DNA from: Algoriphagus sp. PAP.12
GTDB lineage: Bacteria; Bacteroidota; Bacteroidia; Cytophagales; Cyclobacteriaceae
Length of the DNA stretch: 64,000 bases
NCBI RefSeq assembly: GCF_026652115.1
Contig: NZ_JAPPSQ010000003.1
Coordinates: 186,001-250,000 of the forward strand
Direction of reading: 5' to 3'
Below, one piece after another: positions 42,749-51,813 of this stretch. The number at the start of each line of letters is the position of its first letter. Positions within the stretch are counted from its first letter, which is position 1. Below the pieces are notes generated by a model. It did not search any database and was not told the origin of the DNA. It saw only the letters and a list, made by a program, of their open reading frames with translations. A program made the translations under genes and the position numbers.

Positions 42749-45700
42749 ATGAAGATTTCAGATTTTTCAGTCAAAAACTATCAGTTCACGCTGATCATAT
42801 TTTTGATGATTGTGGCTTTGGGGACTACTACCTTTTTCAGTATGCCTAGATCGGAAGATCCTATGCTGGAAGCCCCCATGTATCCCATTATCGTCATTTA
42901 TCCTGGTGCCAGTCCTGAAGATATGGAGGAACTGGTAGTGGATCCCATGGAGAAAGTCATCTATGAACTCGAGGACATCAAACGAATCAAAACTGAGATC
43001 AAAGACGGAGTAGCTGTCATGATGGTCGAATACAATTACGAGGAAGATGTCAGTGAAAAATACCAGGAATTGGTCCGTGAAATCAACCTTTTACGCTCCG
43101 ATCTACCAGAGGATATCTATTCCATCGATGTAAACAAAGTAAGCCCATCCGATGTCAATGTGCTCCAATTGGCCCTAATCAGTGAAAATGCATCAGAAGA
43201 AGCCTTGATGGAAGAAGCGGAAAGGCTTCAGGATCAATTGGAAAAAATCACTGAACTCAAGAAAGTTGAAATCCACGGCATCCCGGATCAAATCGTAAGA
43301 GTTGATTTGAAACTGGATCGTATTGCGGAAATGAAAATTCCTCTCAATGCAATCATAGGAAATATTCAGAGTGAATTGGCAAATATTCCAGGCGGTAGCA
43401 TCGATGCTGGAACCAAAACTTTCAACATCAAAACCAGTGGAAACTATAGCAGCGCCGAGGAAATCGGTGAAACTATTATTTTCAGTGCTGCAGGCCAAAA
43501 TGTTGCTCTCAAAGATGTAGCTTCAGTTTATCCTGATTTTGATGAAAGCAAACATTTGACAAGGCTGAACGGCTATCGATCTGTATTTGTGACTGCAGCC
43601 ATGAAAGAGGGAAACAATATCAGTTCGGTACAAGAAAAGTACTTGATCTCTTTGGAAGAATTCAAAAGTGAAGTGCCCCAGAACATTGATTTTGTTGTCT
43701 CATTTGATCAGGGTGATTATGTAAATAGACGTTTGGGAGGCCTAGGAGTTGATTTTCTCATAGCTATCGGCCTTGTATTTATCACGCTTCTTCCATTGGG
43801 AAATAGAGCTTCCCTGATTGTGATGATCTCCATTCCACTTTCCTTGTCCATTGGCTTGGTCTTACTCAATGCGCTGGGTTACGGTCTAAACCAACTTTCA
43901 ATTGTAGGGTTGGTGGTAGCGCTTGGTCTTTTGGTGGATGATAGTATTGTGGTAGTTGAAAATATCGAGCGATGGATTAGAGAGGGACACAGCAAACAGG
44001 AAGCGGCACTAAAGGCAACCAAACAGATTTCTATTTCAGTTGTGGGATGTACCGTTACCTTGATCATCGCCTTTTTGCCATTGGTGTTCCTCCCTGAAGG
44101 ATCAGGAGATTTTATCCGAAGTCTTCCTACTGCTGTAATCATGAGTGTTTTGGCCTCCATGTTAGTCTCCTTGACCATCATTCCATTCCTATCCTCTAGA
44201 TTGCTCAAAGATCACGCAGGACATGGAAACAAAGTATTGGATATTTTCCAAAAAGGAATCCATATGAGCTATGCTCCTGTATTGGAAAAAGCTCTAAAAA
44301 TGCCAAAAAGAACATTATTGATCGCCTTTGGTATTTTCATAGCCTCCTTAATGCTATTTCCAATCATTGGATTTAGCCTTTTCCCAGCCTCAGAAAAACC
44401 TCAGTTTTTAGTAAACATCACTACTCCTCTTCAGTCTAGCTTAAAGACAACGGATTTGGTCACCCAAGAAGTAGAGAAAGAGATTATCGAATTGCCTCAG
44501 TTGAAAAATTTCGCAACCAATGTCGGTAAAGGGAATCCACGAATCTATTACAATGAAAATCCAGAGAACGAACGTACAGACTATGCTCAGATTTATGTCC
44601 AGCTAGACCCCGAAACTTCCCCACCGGATAAAATGGATGTCATTTCACAGCTTCAGGCCAAGTTTGCAAACTACCCGGGAGCTAAAATAGAAATCAAGAA
44701 TTTCGAGCAAGGCCCTCCAGTCACTGCTCCAATCGAGGTTCGGTTAAGTGGTGAAAATTTGGACAGTTTACGGACTTTGGCTGCAAAAGTGGAAACACTC
44801 CTACAACAGACCGAAGGAACGATTTATGTAAACAATCCTGTCGCAAATTTGAAGACTGATATTCGAGTTGCCATTCAAAAACAAAAGGCGCGTCAGTTGG
44901 GAGTTGGCATAGTCGATATCGACAGAACCGTCAGAATGGCCATTGCAGGATTGGATTTGGGGAAATTCACTGATTTGAAAGGAGATGAAAGGAACATTGT
45001 ATTATCAACTCCTCGGGTAGAAAAAGCAAGTTTGGAGAACTTCAAAGGGCTTTATGTCAACTCCATGCAGGGAGTAGGAATCCCATTGGATCAGATTGCA
45101 AGCCTAGAACTGGAAAGTTCAACCTTGGCTATTGACCATTATAATAAAGCAAGAACGGTCTCTGTTACAGCCTTTGTAGACTCTAATTTCTTGGTAGACA
45201 ACGTATTGAATGATGTGATTTCCCAAATGGAGGAATTCTCATTTCCACAAGGATACAACTATACCATGGGAGGAGAATACGAAACAAGACAGGAATCCTT
45301 TGCCGGTTTCAACACAGTGATTATCGTCACAGTTTTCCTCTTTATCGCTGTATTAATTTTGCTTTTCAAAACCTTTAAGAGCACAATTATCGTACTCTCT
45401 GTCATACCATTGGGAATGGTAGGCGCATTAACCGCTCTTTGGATTACTGGAAACTCGCTCTCATTTGTAGCTATTGTCGGCCTAATTGCATTGGCAGGCA
45501 TTGAAGTGAAGACCTCCATCCTATTGGTGGACTTTACCAATCAATTGAGACAAGAAGGAAAAGGACTGGTAGAAGCAATCCGGGAAGCCGGGGAATTACG
45601 TTTCTTACCCATAGTACTCACAACCATTACAGCGATCGGTGGATTAATCCCAATCGCACTGAGTACCAACCCTTTGATTTCGCCACTGGCAATCGTTCTT

Positions 45701-45781
45701 ATCGGAGGATTGATCAGTAGCACCTTGTTATCCAGAATCGTTACACCGGTAATGTACTTGTTGTTCCCTCCTAAACTATGA
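42749..45781 (+). CDS. RND family efflux pump (AcrB/MexF-like)
   Basis: A 1010-residue inner-membrane RND transporter with twelve expected membrane helices and two large periplasmic loops. The segment LSIVGLVVALGLLVDDSIVV, with the TM4 Asp pair that relays protons, and GIEVKTSILLVDFTNQ in TM10 are seen. Substrates could be drugs, bile-like compounds or solvents and are not predictable. The following 82-aa gene starts 4 bp after its stop. Confidence 0.95.
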   Translation: MKISDFSVKNYQFTLIIFLMIVALGTTTFFSMPRSEDPMLEAPMYPIIVIYPGASPEDMEELVVDPMEKVIYELEDIKRIKTEIKDGVAVMMVEYNYEEDVSEKYQELVREINLLRSDLPEDIYSIDVNKVSPSDVNVLQLALISENASEEALMEEAERLQDQLEKITELKKVEIHGIPDQIVRVDLKLDRIAEMKIPLNAIIGNIQSELANIPGGSIDAGTKTFNIKTSGNYSSAEEIGETIIFSAAGQNVALKDVASVYPDFDESKHLTRLNGYRSVFVTAAMKEGNNISSVQEKYLISLEEFKSEVPQNIDFVVSFDQGDYVNRRLGGLGVDFLIAIGLVFITLLPLGNRASLIVMISIPLSLSIGLVLLNALGYGLNQLSIVGLVVALGLLVDDSIVVVENIERWIREGHSKQEAALKATKQISISVVGCTVTLIIAFLPLVFLPEGSGDFIRSLPTAVIMSVLASMLVSLTIIPFLSSRLLKDHAGHGNKVLDIFQKGIHMSYAPVLEKALKMPKRTLLIAFGIFIASLMLFPIIGFSLFPASEKPQFLVNITTPLQSSLKTTDLVTQEVEKEIIELPQLKNFATNVGKGNPRIYYNENPENERTDYAQIYVQLDPETSPPDKMDVISQLQAKFANYPGAKIEIKNFEQGPPVTAPIEVRLSGENLDSLRTLAAKVETLLQQTEGTIYVNNPVANLKTDIRVAIQKQKARQLGVGIVDIDRTVRMAIAGLDLGKFTDLKGDERNIVLSTPRVEKASLENFKGLYVNSMQGVGIPLDQIASLELESSTLAIDHYNKARTVSVTAFVDSNFLVDNVLNDVISQMEEFSFPQGYNYTMGGEYETRQESFAGFNTVIIVTVFLFIAVLILLFKTFKSTIIVLSVIPLGMVGALTALWITGNSLSFVAIVGLIALAGIEVKTSILLVDFTNQLRQEGKGLVEAIREAGELRFLPIVLTTITAIGGLIPIALSTNPLISPLAIVLIGGLISSTLLSRIVTPVMYLLFPPKL

Positions 45782-45784
45782 AAC

Positions 45785-46033
45785 ATGAACCAACAATTTA
45801 CTCTACTCAAAAAAGCCGCTGAGGTCTTTCATTCCTATGGAATCAGTCTTTTTGGTGCCAGAAAAAATGATCATTTCATTCAAAAATTGAACATGGACCC
45901 AATCTTCATCAATGGATTGATTTTCGAATTGGAATATCAACTTCAATTGTTCCTTCAGGATGAAAAACTTCAAAGGGCTGCCACTCCCAAAGAGTTAATT
46001 GCTTTGTTTTTGGAAATCCCTCAGGATAACTAA
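45785..46033 (+). CDS. Acyl-carrier-protein-like small protein lacking the phosphopantetheine Ser (82 aa)
   Basis: A small acidic helical protein, last in the efflux operon. Residues about 38-76 (MDPIFINGLIFELEYQLQLF followed by LQDEKLQRAATPKELIALF) align by pattern with the ACP core (xDSLxxVELVMALEEEF...TVQxAIDYI), but the DSL serine is replaced by Pro, so a phosphopantetheine arm cannot be attached at that point. It could be a regulatory or structural partner of the pump. The ACP resemblance is by eye and moderate; a different helical protein is possible. Confidence 0.55.
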   Translation: MNQQFTLLKKAAEVFHSYGISLFGARKNDHFIQKLNMDPIFINGLIFELEYQLQLFLQDEKLQRAATPKELIALFLEIPQDN

Positions 46034-46133
46034 TCCAAGCTGAAATAATAAATCCAGAAGAAATTCAATTCTGGCATACTATTTTGAGCATTTGAGCGTG
46101 AAAAAGAAAGGTTCGCTTTCCAAATCCCCTCAA

Positions 46134-46802
46134 ATGCTCAAGTATAGCTTCACCCTTATTGCCTGTCTGATATCATCTCTTCTTTTCGCCCAAAACTGGG
46201 ATTACGAAGATTATTCGGACTATTCTTGGAAAACTTTTTATCGTTTTGAGCCTATTTACCAAAACCTAAACCCAAGAGAAATCGATTATCCCTTACTCCA
46301 TGCTGCCATTTTTTATGTCACCAATGAGCATCGGGTTAAAAATGGCCTAAAGCCTTTTCGTCATTCTGATAAAATCGAACGTGCAGCAGCAGGACATGCT
46401 TCTGATATGGCCAAATACAATTTTTATGGGCACCAAAGTAAAATCAGAAACAAAAGACATTTGCGTGACAGATTTCAAATCGTAGGTTTAAACCCAATCT
46501 TAATCGCAGAGAATATTAGCTCCACGGCAGGAATCCAATATGAATACGGTCGAAAAGTAAATCGTCCACAAAGCCCAGGCGAATTCACTTACATGACTAC
46601 CAAAAGAGAACCAGTTCCACCTCATACATACATATCTTTTGCAAAAGAAATAGTCCGTCTTTGGATGGAATCTCCTGGTCATAGAAAAAACATTCTCAAT
46701 CCAAGCCTTACCCAAATGGGTGCTGGATCAGCAGTTTATGCGGAAAAAAGCTTTTACAACATGCCCTATTTCATGAACGTGCAGTGTTTTAGTGGGGATT
46801 AG
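46134..46802 (+). CDS. CAP/SCP (PR-1) domain secreted protein
   Basis: The frame opens further upstream with TTG/GTG codons, but the ATG at 46134 starts a clean signal peptide (MLKYSFTLIACLISSLLFAQ), giving 222 aa. The CAP domain follows: AAIFYVTNEHRVKNGLKPF, then HASDMAKYNFYGHQSK with the conserved His, and a late WMESPGHRKNILNPSLTQMG motif. CAP domains are found in bacterial secreted proteins of mostly unknown activity. Independent of the efflux operon by a 100-bp gap. Confidence 0.92.
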   Translation: MLKYSFTLIACLISSLLFAQNWDYEDYSDYSWKTFYRFEPIYQNLNPREIDYPLLHAAIFYVTNEHRVKNGLKPFRHSDKIERAAAGHASDMAKYNFYGHQSKIRNKRHLRDRFQIVGLNPILIAENISSTAGIQYEYGRKVNRPQSPGEFTYMTTKREPVPPHTYISFAKEIVRLWMESPGHRKNILNPSLTQMGAGSAVYAEKSFYNMPYFMNVQCFSGD

Positions 46803-46882
46803 GCTAAAAATACGCCATTTGCCGTATTGATGAATTTGTTGCTTTGAAGGAATTTTGAATATCATTTTAAACCTTTTAAGCG

Positions 46883-47632
46883 ATGAAATTCAAATTCTTT
46901 AAGTATCTCCTCCTCTTAACTTTCGGAGCATTTTTATTCACTTCATGTAGTGATGACTCTGAAGATCCTATAGAGCAAACCTCTACAAATCCTCTTCCTC
47001 AACCCGGTGATGCAGATGGGATTATGGCTGCAATCAAAGCGAAGTCCAACACACCTGGAGGAACAACTGTTCCAGGTTTGGGAGACATTTATTTGGATGT
47101 GGCTTCAGCTAATTTTTATACTTCTGCAGGAGGAACTTCTCTTGTTAACGTAGGTGACGTTTCCTTAAACGATTTCGACCTTCAAACTGTCAGCAATTCT
47201 TACATCAACAACTATACAGATATCACTTTGGATATCAATTCAGGCCAAGCAAATGATTGGGTTGTTTCTGGTGCCAATGGATTCGATGGTTTTAGTCATT
47301 CAACATCTAAAAAAATGCCTTCAGTTGTCAAATTCGCCACTTCTGTAACAGAAACCATCAGCATTTCCGGTGATGTAACCTTAGCAATTGAATCTATCCC
47401 ATCCAACTGTGACAATATACTCTGGTTGATTTCGGATGGTAGCAAAGTAGTTACAAAAGAAAGCAAGACTACTTCTGTGACATTTACAGCTTCTGAGTTA
47501 AGTGGTGTAAAAACAACCAGCAATGGGATTGTTCAGGCTGCGGCTTATAATAGCGAGAGTAAAACTTTTGGAGGTAAAAAAATCTATTTCATTAATGAAA
47601 CTGTGGATAGCAAATATGTGACTTTGAATTAA
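46883..47632 (+). CDS. Predicted lipoprotein of unknown function (249 aa)
   Basis: Lipoprotein signal with lipobox ending SC at about residue 22 (FTSCSDDSEDP). The following acidic Pro/Thr/Ser-rich linker leads into a mainly beta region with alternating polar and hydrophobic residues (SVTFTASELSGVKTTSNGIVQ). No family recognised. It has its own strong terminator (47651-47687). Confidence 0.7.
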   Translation: MKFKFFKYLLLLTFGAFLFTSCSDDSEDPIEQTSTNPLPQPGDADGIMAAIKAKSNTPGGTTVPGLGDIYLDVASANFYTSAGGTSLVNVGDVSLNDFDLQTVSNSYINNYTDITLDINSGQANDWVVSGANGFDGFSHSTSKKMPSVVKFATSVTETISISGDVTLAIESIPSNCDNILWLISDGSKVVTKESKTTSVTFTASELSGVKTTSNGIVQAAAYNSESKTFGGKKIYFINETVDSKYVTLN

Positions 47633-47650
47633 AGTTGCCCATTATCCAAA

Positions 47651-47687
47651 AGAGTTGATTCTGGTTCTTCAGAATCAACTCTTTTTT
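47651..47687 (+). terminator. Rho-independent terminator
   Basis: A 13-bp perfect stem AGAGTTGATTCTG with CAGAATCAACTCT, 6-nt loop, then T5. One of the strongest hairpins in the window. Confidence 0.9.
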
Positions 47688-47797
47688 GAATTCTATCCCC
47701 AAATCATTCTTATTTTTTACTTCCTTTTTCCTAGAAGTGAAAAAGGACCAAAAACACATTGATCTTATCTTTATTTAAAAATTTTCTTTTTTGCCTC

Positions 47798-48188
47798 TTC
47801 TTTTGTCTTGATACAAAAGAACCAAAATCCCGATTGCTCGAGGACAAGATTTGGTCCCGATAAGAATATACGGGACTTCAACCGCACAAGTCCCACTCAC
47901 TCCCCGCTGCCAAATCGACCCACCGCTCCGATAGATTTGAGCTAACTTCAAATTTTTACAGAAAGTCGAATTTCAATAAGTATGTGATTGATTATGGAGA
48001 AAGCTTTGATTGGCTGGTGAAGGATTGAGGTCAATAAGCGTGAAGAAAATCGGCTAGTTCGGAAATCCGGCGATTTTTAGCGTTTGACCCAATTCGGCAG
48101 AAAATGTCCGAGTGCATTTTCAAGCCAATTAAAGCAAGAGATTCCGATTGGTATCCGGATTGGTGACTTTTGATCTTACAAAAGTCAC
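47798..48188. repeat. Non-coding, repeat-like intergenic block with hairpins at both ends
   Basis: The gap 47633-48193 holds no gene I can support. It starts with a hairpin TTCTTTTGT/ACAAAAGAA (47798-47821, loop CTTGAT) of a kind I recall as scattered in Bacteroidetes genomes, and ends with a perfect 10-bp stem GTGACTTTTG/CAAAAGTCAC (48163-48188, loop ATCTTA). The interior, with a CACTCACTCCCCGCTGCC-like stretch, is richer in G/C than its surroundings. It may be a degenerate mobile or dispersed repeat. The end hairpin could also terminate the MATE transcript. Confidence 0.45.
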
Positions 48189-48193
48189 ATAAA

Positions 48194-49573
48194 CTAAACC
48201 GCCATTCTCTTCCACTTCCCTCTTTTAAAGAAATAAAGCGATACCAAAGCATGAAAGGAATGCGCGAATGCAATGGCTATAAATATTCCCAAAAATCCAA
48301 ATCCTAAAGGAAATGCCAATACCCAAGCCAAAGGAACCTCAATGCACCATAGAACCCCAATATTGATCCAAGCTGGGGTTTTGGTATCTCCCGCTCCATT
48401 AAAAGCCTGGGTTAACACCATTCCGATTGCAAAGAAAACATAACCTAAAACAATCACCCAAAGCCCTTGTGCGGCGATATCCTGAACCTCTGGAATGTCG
48501 GTGAAGAAACCAGCCAATTGTTTGGAAAACAACAAATAGATTCCTGTAACCGAGGCCATGAAAATCACATTGTATTTGGTGGTCAACCAAACTGCTTCCT
48601 CGGCCCTTCCCACATGCTTTGCTCCCAGATTTTGTCCCACCAAAGTTGCTGCAGCTCCAGATAAACCCCAAGCAGGTAAAATGGTGAAAATCAAGACCCT
48701 CATAGCAATCGTATAACCAGCCAAAGCTGCAGAACCAAATTCTGCATTCATTCTCGTCAAAGCCAACCAAGCGACTGAATCAATTAAAAATTGTCCCATT
48801 CCACCTATTGCGATGTCCAGGATTTTGCGGATGGTCTTCCAACGTACCTTGATGTTTTGAGTCAGGATATGAAGCTTGTGTTTCCCATTGAACAAATGGT
48901 ATAATTGATACAAAACTCCCAAACCTCTTCCCAAAGTAGTTGCAATGGCAGCTCCATCAAGCCCCCAGCCTGCCCAGCCTCCTATTCCAAAAATGAAAAG
49001 AGGATCCAATACGATATTAAATCCATTGGCTATCCACAAGGCTCTCATGGCCAAATGAGGCTGACCTGCACCTCTAAAAGCTCCATTGATCAGGAATAGC
49101 AACATAATCGCAGAATTTCCCGCAAAGATGATTTTGGCATAACTGACACCAATCTCCAACACATCGGACTCTGCTCCCATCAATTGAAGAATATCTTTTG
49201 CCAAAAACCATCCGCCTAATCCTAGTAACACAGAAATACTTCCTCCAACCAGCAAAAGTTGAAATGCAGAATCTCCCGCTTTCTCGTATTCTTTTTCACC
49301 AAATCGCCTCGAAATCAAAGCTGTAGCAGCCATACTGATACCGAACCCTATGGCATATACCAAAACTATGACGGACTCGGTCAACCCGACGGTGGCGATG
49401 GCACTTTCACCCAATTTGGCAACAAAGAAAATATCCACAACCGCGAATGCAGATTCCATCATCATCTCTAAAATCATTGGTATAGCCAAAACCATGATGG
49501 CTGTTTTCAAGGAAAGAACAGTGAAATCCTGCTCCTTACCTAAGATGGCATCTTTGATTAATTGAAAAGTCAT
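48194..49573 (-). CDS. MATE family multidrug/Na+ efflux transporter
   Basis: A 459-residue MATE transporter with about 12 membrane helices. MATE features include an N-lobe starting PMILEMMMESAFAVVDIFFV and repeated AFRGAGQPHLAMRALWIANG and AFNGAGDTKTPAWINIG in the two halves. Substrate specificity cannot be told. It is monocistronic on the minus strand. A hairpin at 48163-48188 follows its stop. Confidence 0.95.
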   Translation of the reverse strand: MTFQLIKDAILGKEQDFTVLSLKTAIMVLAIPMILEMMMESAFAVVDIFFVAKLGESAIATVGLTESVIVLVYAIGFGISMAATALISRRFGEKEYEKAGDSAFQLLLVGGSISVLLGLGGWFLAKDILQLMGAESDVLEIGVSYAKIIFAGNSAIMLLFLINGAFRGAGQPHLAMRALWIANGFNIVLDPLFIFGIGGWAGWGLDGAAIATTLGRGLGVLYQLYHLFNGKHKLHILTQNIKVRWKTIRKILDIAIGGMGQFLIDSVAWLALTRMNAEFGSAALAGYTIAMRVLIFTILPAWGLSGAAATLVGQNLGAKHVGRAEEAVWLTTKYNVIFMASVTGIYLLFSKQLAGFFTDIPEVQDIAAQGLWVIVLGYVFFAIGMVLTQAFNGAGDTKTPAWINIGVLWCIEVPLAWVLAFPLGFGFLGIFIAIAFAHSFHALVSLYFFKRGKWKRMAV

Positions 49574-49688
49574 AGAGAGAAAAAGGGCTGGTTATGAAAA
49601 TAGGAATCCAAAAATAGAGTATTGCTTGGTTTCCAGTCCTTTTTGGAGATGAATAATTCCAATATCTGAGTCACTTGCTGTCTCAATA

Positions 49689-49721
49689 TTGAAATTTGAA
49701 CCAAATTCCTTTGTAATTTTG
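49689..49721 (+). promoter_or_regulatory. Candidate promoter of mnmA
   Basis: TAATTTTG (49714-49721) is an exact -7 match. A TTG at 49689-49691 with 22-bp spacing fits a -33. This puts the start site near 49728, so the TTG that opens the longest frame at 49689 cannot be the translation start. Confidence 0.5.
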
Positions 49722-49805
49722 AATCAAATTGAACTGTTAGATCATCAGTTCGGTTTTCCACGTATTGTAATCGAATGGACCTTGAATCCATTAATGAATG
49801 CAGCT

Positions 49806-51017
49806 ATGAATCAAAAACCAAGAGTAGTCGTAGGACTTTCCGGAGGAGTGGATAGTTCTGTCGCAGCCCATTTGCTTATCGAGCAAGGCTATGAAGTCAT
49901 CGGCATGTTCATGAAAAACTGGCATGATGAATCCGTGACAATTTCCAATGAATGTCCTTGGATGGAAGACTCCACCGACGCCATGCTAGTGGCAGAAAAG
50001 CTGGGAATTCCTTTTCAGGCAATTGACCTGAGTGAGGAATACCGCGAGAGAATCGTGGATTATATGTTCTCAGAATACGAAGCAGGACGAACCCCAAACC
50101 CGGATATTTTGTGCAACCGGGAAATCAAATTCGACATTTTCCTTAAAGCCGCTCAAAAGCTCAAAGCTGATTTTGTGGCCACAGGGCATTATTGCCAAAA
50201 AGGAAGTTTGGAAAAAGATGGCCAACCTGTCTATCAATTACTGGCAGGAGCTGATCCGAACAAAGATCAAAGCTATTTTCTTTGCCAACTTTCCCAAGAT
50301 CAATTAGCGAAAGCCCTATTCCCTATCGGACATTTGCAAAAGTCTGAGGTTCGTGCGATTGCCAAGGAGCTTGATCTAATTACTGCAGAAAAGAAAGACT
50401 CGCAAGGGCTTTGCTTTATCGGTAAGGTGAGACTACCGGACTTCCTCCAGCAGCAACTCAAGCCTAAAAAAGGTAGAATTCTAGAGATTCCTGAAAACTT
50501 GGAAATCTATCAGAAGTATCAAATCCCTGCGGGAATTGAAGTAGAAGATTTGGATGAGGAAACTCTTCAAGGTCTCGCCTATCCTATCCATTATTCTCAA
50601 AATCAAGGAAAAATGGTCGGAGAACATAATGGTGCTCACTATTTCACTGTAGGCCAAAGAAAAGGCCTTCATGTGGGAGGAACTGGGAAGCCTTTGTTTG
50701 TCATTGCTACAGACACGCGAGAAAATGTCATCTATACCGGATTGGGAGATGAACATCCAGGGCTTTTGAGAAATGCTCTTTTTGTAAAAGAAGATCAAAT
50801 TCATTGGATCCGAGAAGATTTGGAATTGAAACCGGGAGAATCTGCGCGATATCAAGCTAGAATCAGATATAGACAACCACTGGTTGGAGCCATATTGCTT
50901 AGAAAAAATGATGGCCTATATGTCCTATTTGATCAGCCACAAAAAGGAATTGCCTCTGGCCAGTTTGTTGCCTGGTATGAAGGTGAAGAATGCATTGGTT
51001 CCGGAACAATTTTCTAA
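49806..51017 (+). CDS. mnmA: tRNA-specific 2-thiouridylase
   Basis: The longest frame starts at a TTG (49689), but MnmA homology begins with [20 protein letters not shown] at 49806 (or 49794, four codons earlier) is the likely start, giving about 403 aa, a usual length. The PP-loop [15 protein letters not shown] binds ATP, and the two cysteines that form the persulfide/disulfide are in [12 protein letters not shown] and [11 protein letters not shown]. It modifies U34 of tRNA-Lys, -Glu and -Gln. A terminator follows directly. Confidence 0.95.
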   Translation: MNQKPRVVVGLSGGVDSSVAAHLLIEQGYEVIGMFMKNWHDESVTISNECPWMEDSTDAMLVAEKLGIPFQAIDLSEEYRERIVDYMFSEYEAGRTPNPDILCNREIKFDIFLKAAQKLKADFVATGHYCQKGSLEKDGQPVYQLLAGADPNKDQSYFLCQLSQDQLAKALFPIGHLQKSEVRAIAKELDLITAEKKDSQGLCFIGKVRLPDFLQQQLKPKKGRILEIPENLEIYQKYQIPAGIEVEDLDEETLQGLAYPIHYSQNQGKMVGEHNGAHYFTVGQRKGLHVGGTGKPLFVIATDTRENVIYTGLGDEHPGLLRNALFVKEDQIHWIREDLELKPGESARYQARIRYRQPLVGAILLRKNDGLYVLFDQPQKGIASGQFVAWYEGEECIGSGTIF

Positions 51018-51024
51018 TTTCACC

Positions 51025-51048
51025 AGCCGGAATTTTCCGGCTTTTTTT
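51025..51048 (+). terminator. Terminator after mnmA
   Basis: AGCCGGAA and TTCCGGCT form a compact stem followed by a run of T. It ends 1 bp before the ATG of the next gene, so that gene must have its own promoter or rely on read-through. Confidence 0.75.
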
Positions 51049-51768
51049 ATGGATTTAGAAATCATATATCAAGACGAGTACCTTATTGCTATTAATAAGC
51101 CAGCTGGTTTGCTGGTTCATCGAACTTCCATGGCTGCTGAGGAACAATCTGCCTTTGCCGTACAACTGCTAAGGGACCAAATCGGACAGCGGGTTTATCC
51201 GGTTCATCGCTTGGATCGACCTACTAGTGGCTTGTTGTTATTTGCACTTTCTGAGGAAATATTGCCCTTACTTAAAATACAATTTGCTGAACGACAGGTA
51301 AGTAAGACCTATTTAGCCATAGTAAGAGGAATTCCCCAAGAGTCAAATTTCAAAGTTGACCAAGGTTTAAAAAATGAGAAATCAGGAAAGATCCAGGAAG
51401 CTTTCACTGAATTTTCATTGATTCAGAGTGCCGAAATTCCTTTCGATACTACTGGAAGATATCCAACTAGTCGATATTCCCTAGTTCAAGCTTTTCCAAA
51501 AACCGGAAGAACCCACCAGATCAGAAGGCACTTAGCACATAAAAGACATTATATCTTGGGTGATAAAAAGCATGGAAACAACAAACAAAATCACTTTTTT
51601 GAAACTCAGTTTGGGTTAAAAAATCTGCTACTTCACGGATATCAATTAGAACTCACTCACCCGGTTTCCTCCCTGAATATCCTGCTTACAGCATCAATTC
51701 CTCAGCATTTTTCTAAGATTTTAGAAGATTTAGGGATGAATTCCCAAGAATTACACGGGCAACTATAA
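51049..51768 (+). CDS. RluA-family pseudouridine synthase (TruC/RluA-like)
   Basis: The open frame begins 55 codons earlier, inside mnmA, but family homology starts at MDLEIIYQDEYLIAINKPAG, and the ATG at 51049 is the sensible start (239 aa). The catalytic Asp is in PVHRLDRPTSGLLLFALS. C-terminal LVQAFPKTGRTHQIRRHL completes the fold. Most similar in pattern to TruC (tRNA U65), but RluA and RluD-like rRNA modification cannot be excluded. There is no S4 domain. Confidence 0.9.
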   Translation: MDLEIIYQDEYLIAINKPAGLLVHRTSMAAEEQSAFAVQLLRDQIGQRVYPVHRLDRPTSGLLLFALSEEILPLLKIQFAERQVSKTYLAIVRGIPQESNFKVDQGLKNEKSGKIQEAFTEFSLIQSAEIPFDTTGRYPTSRYSLVQAFPKTGRTHQIRRHLAHKRHYILGDKKHGNNKQNHFFETQFGLKNLLLHGYQLELTHPVSSLNILLTASIPQHFSKILEDLGMNSQELHGQL

Positions 51769-51813
51769 GCCTTTCTTTTATTTCAATTATTTTGCCTTTA
51801 TAAAGACTACCCT

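Noticed and set aside
48031-48273. Minus-strand open frame of 80 codons
   Set aside because: Its start lies inside the MATE gene and it runs through the repeat-like gap; no homology or signal supports it.
49689-49805. N-terminal extension of MnmA from a TTG
   Set aside because: The likely promoter -7 lies at 49714-49721, downstream of that TTG, and MnmA homology starts only near 49806.
50884-51048. Extended N-terminus of the RluA-family protein
   Set aside because: It lies within mnmA and crosses the mnmA terminator; family homology starts at the ATG at 51049.
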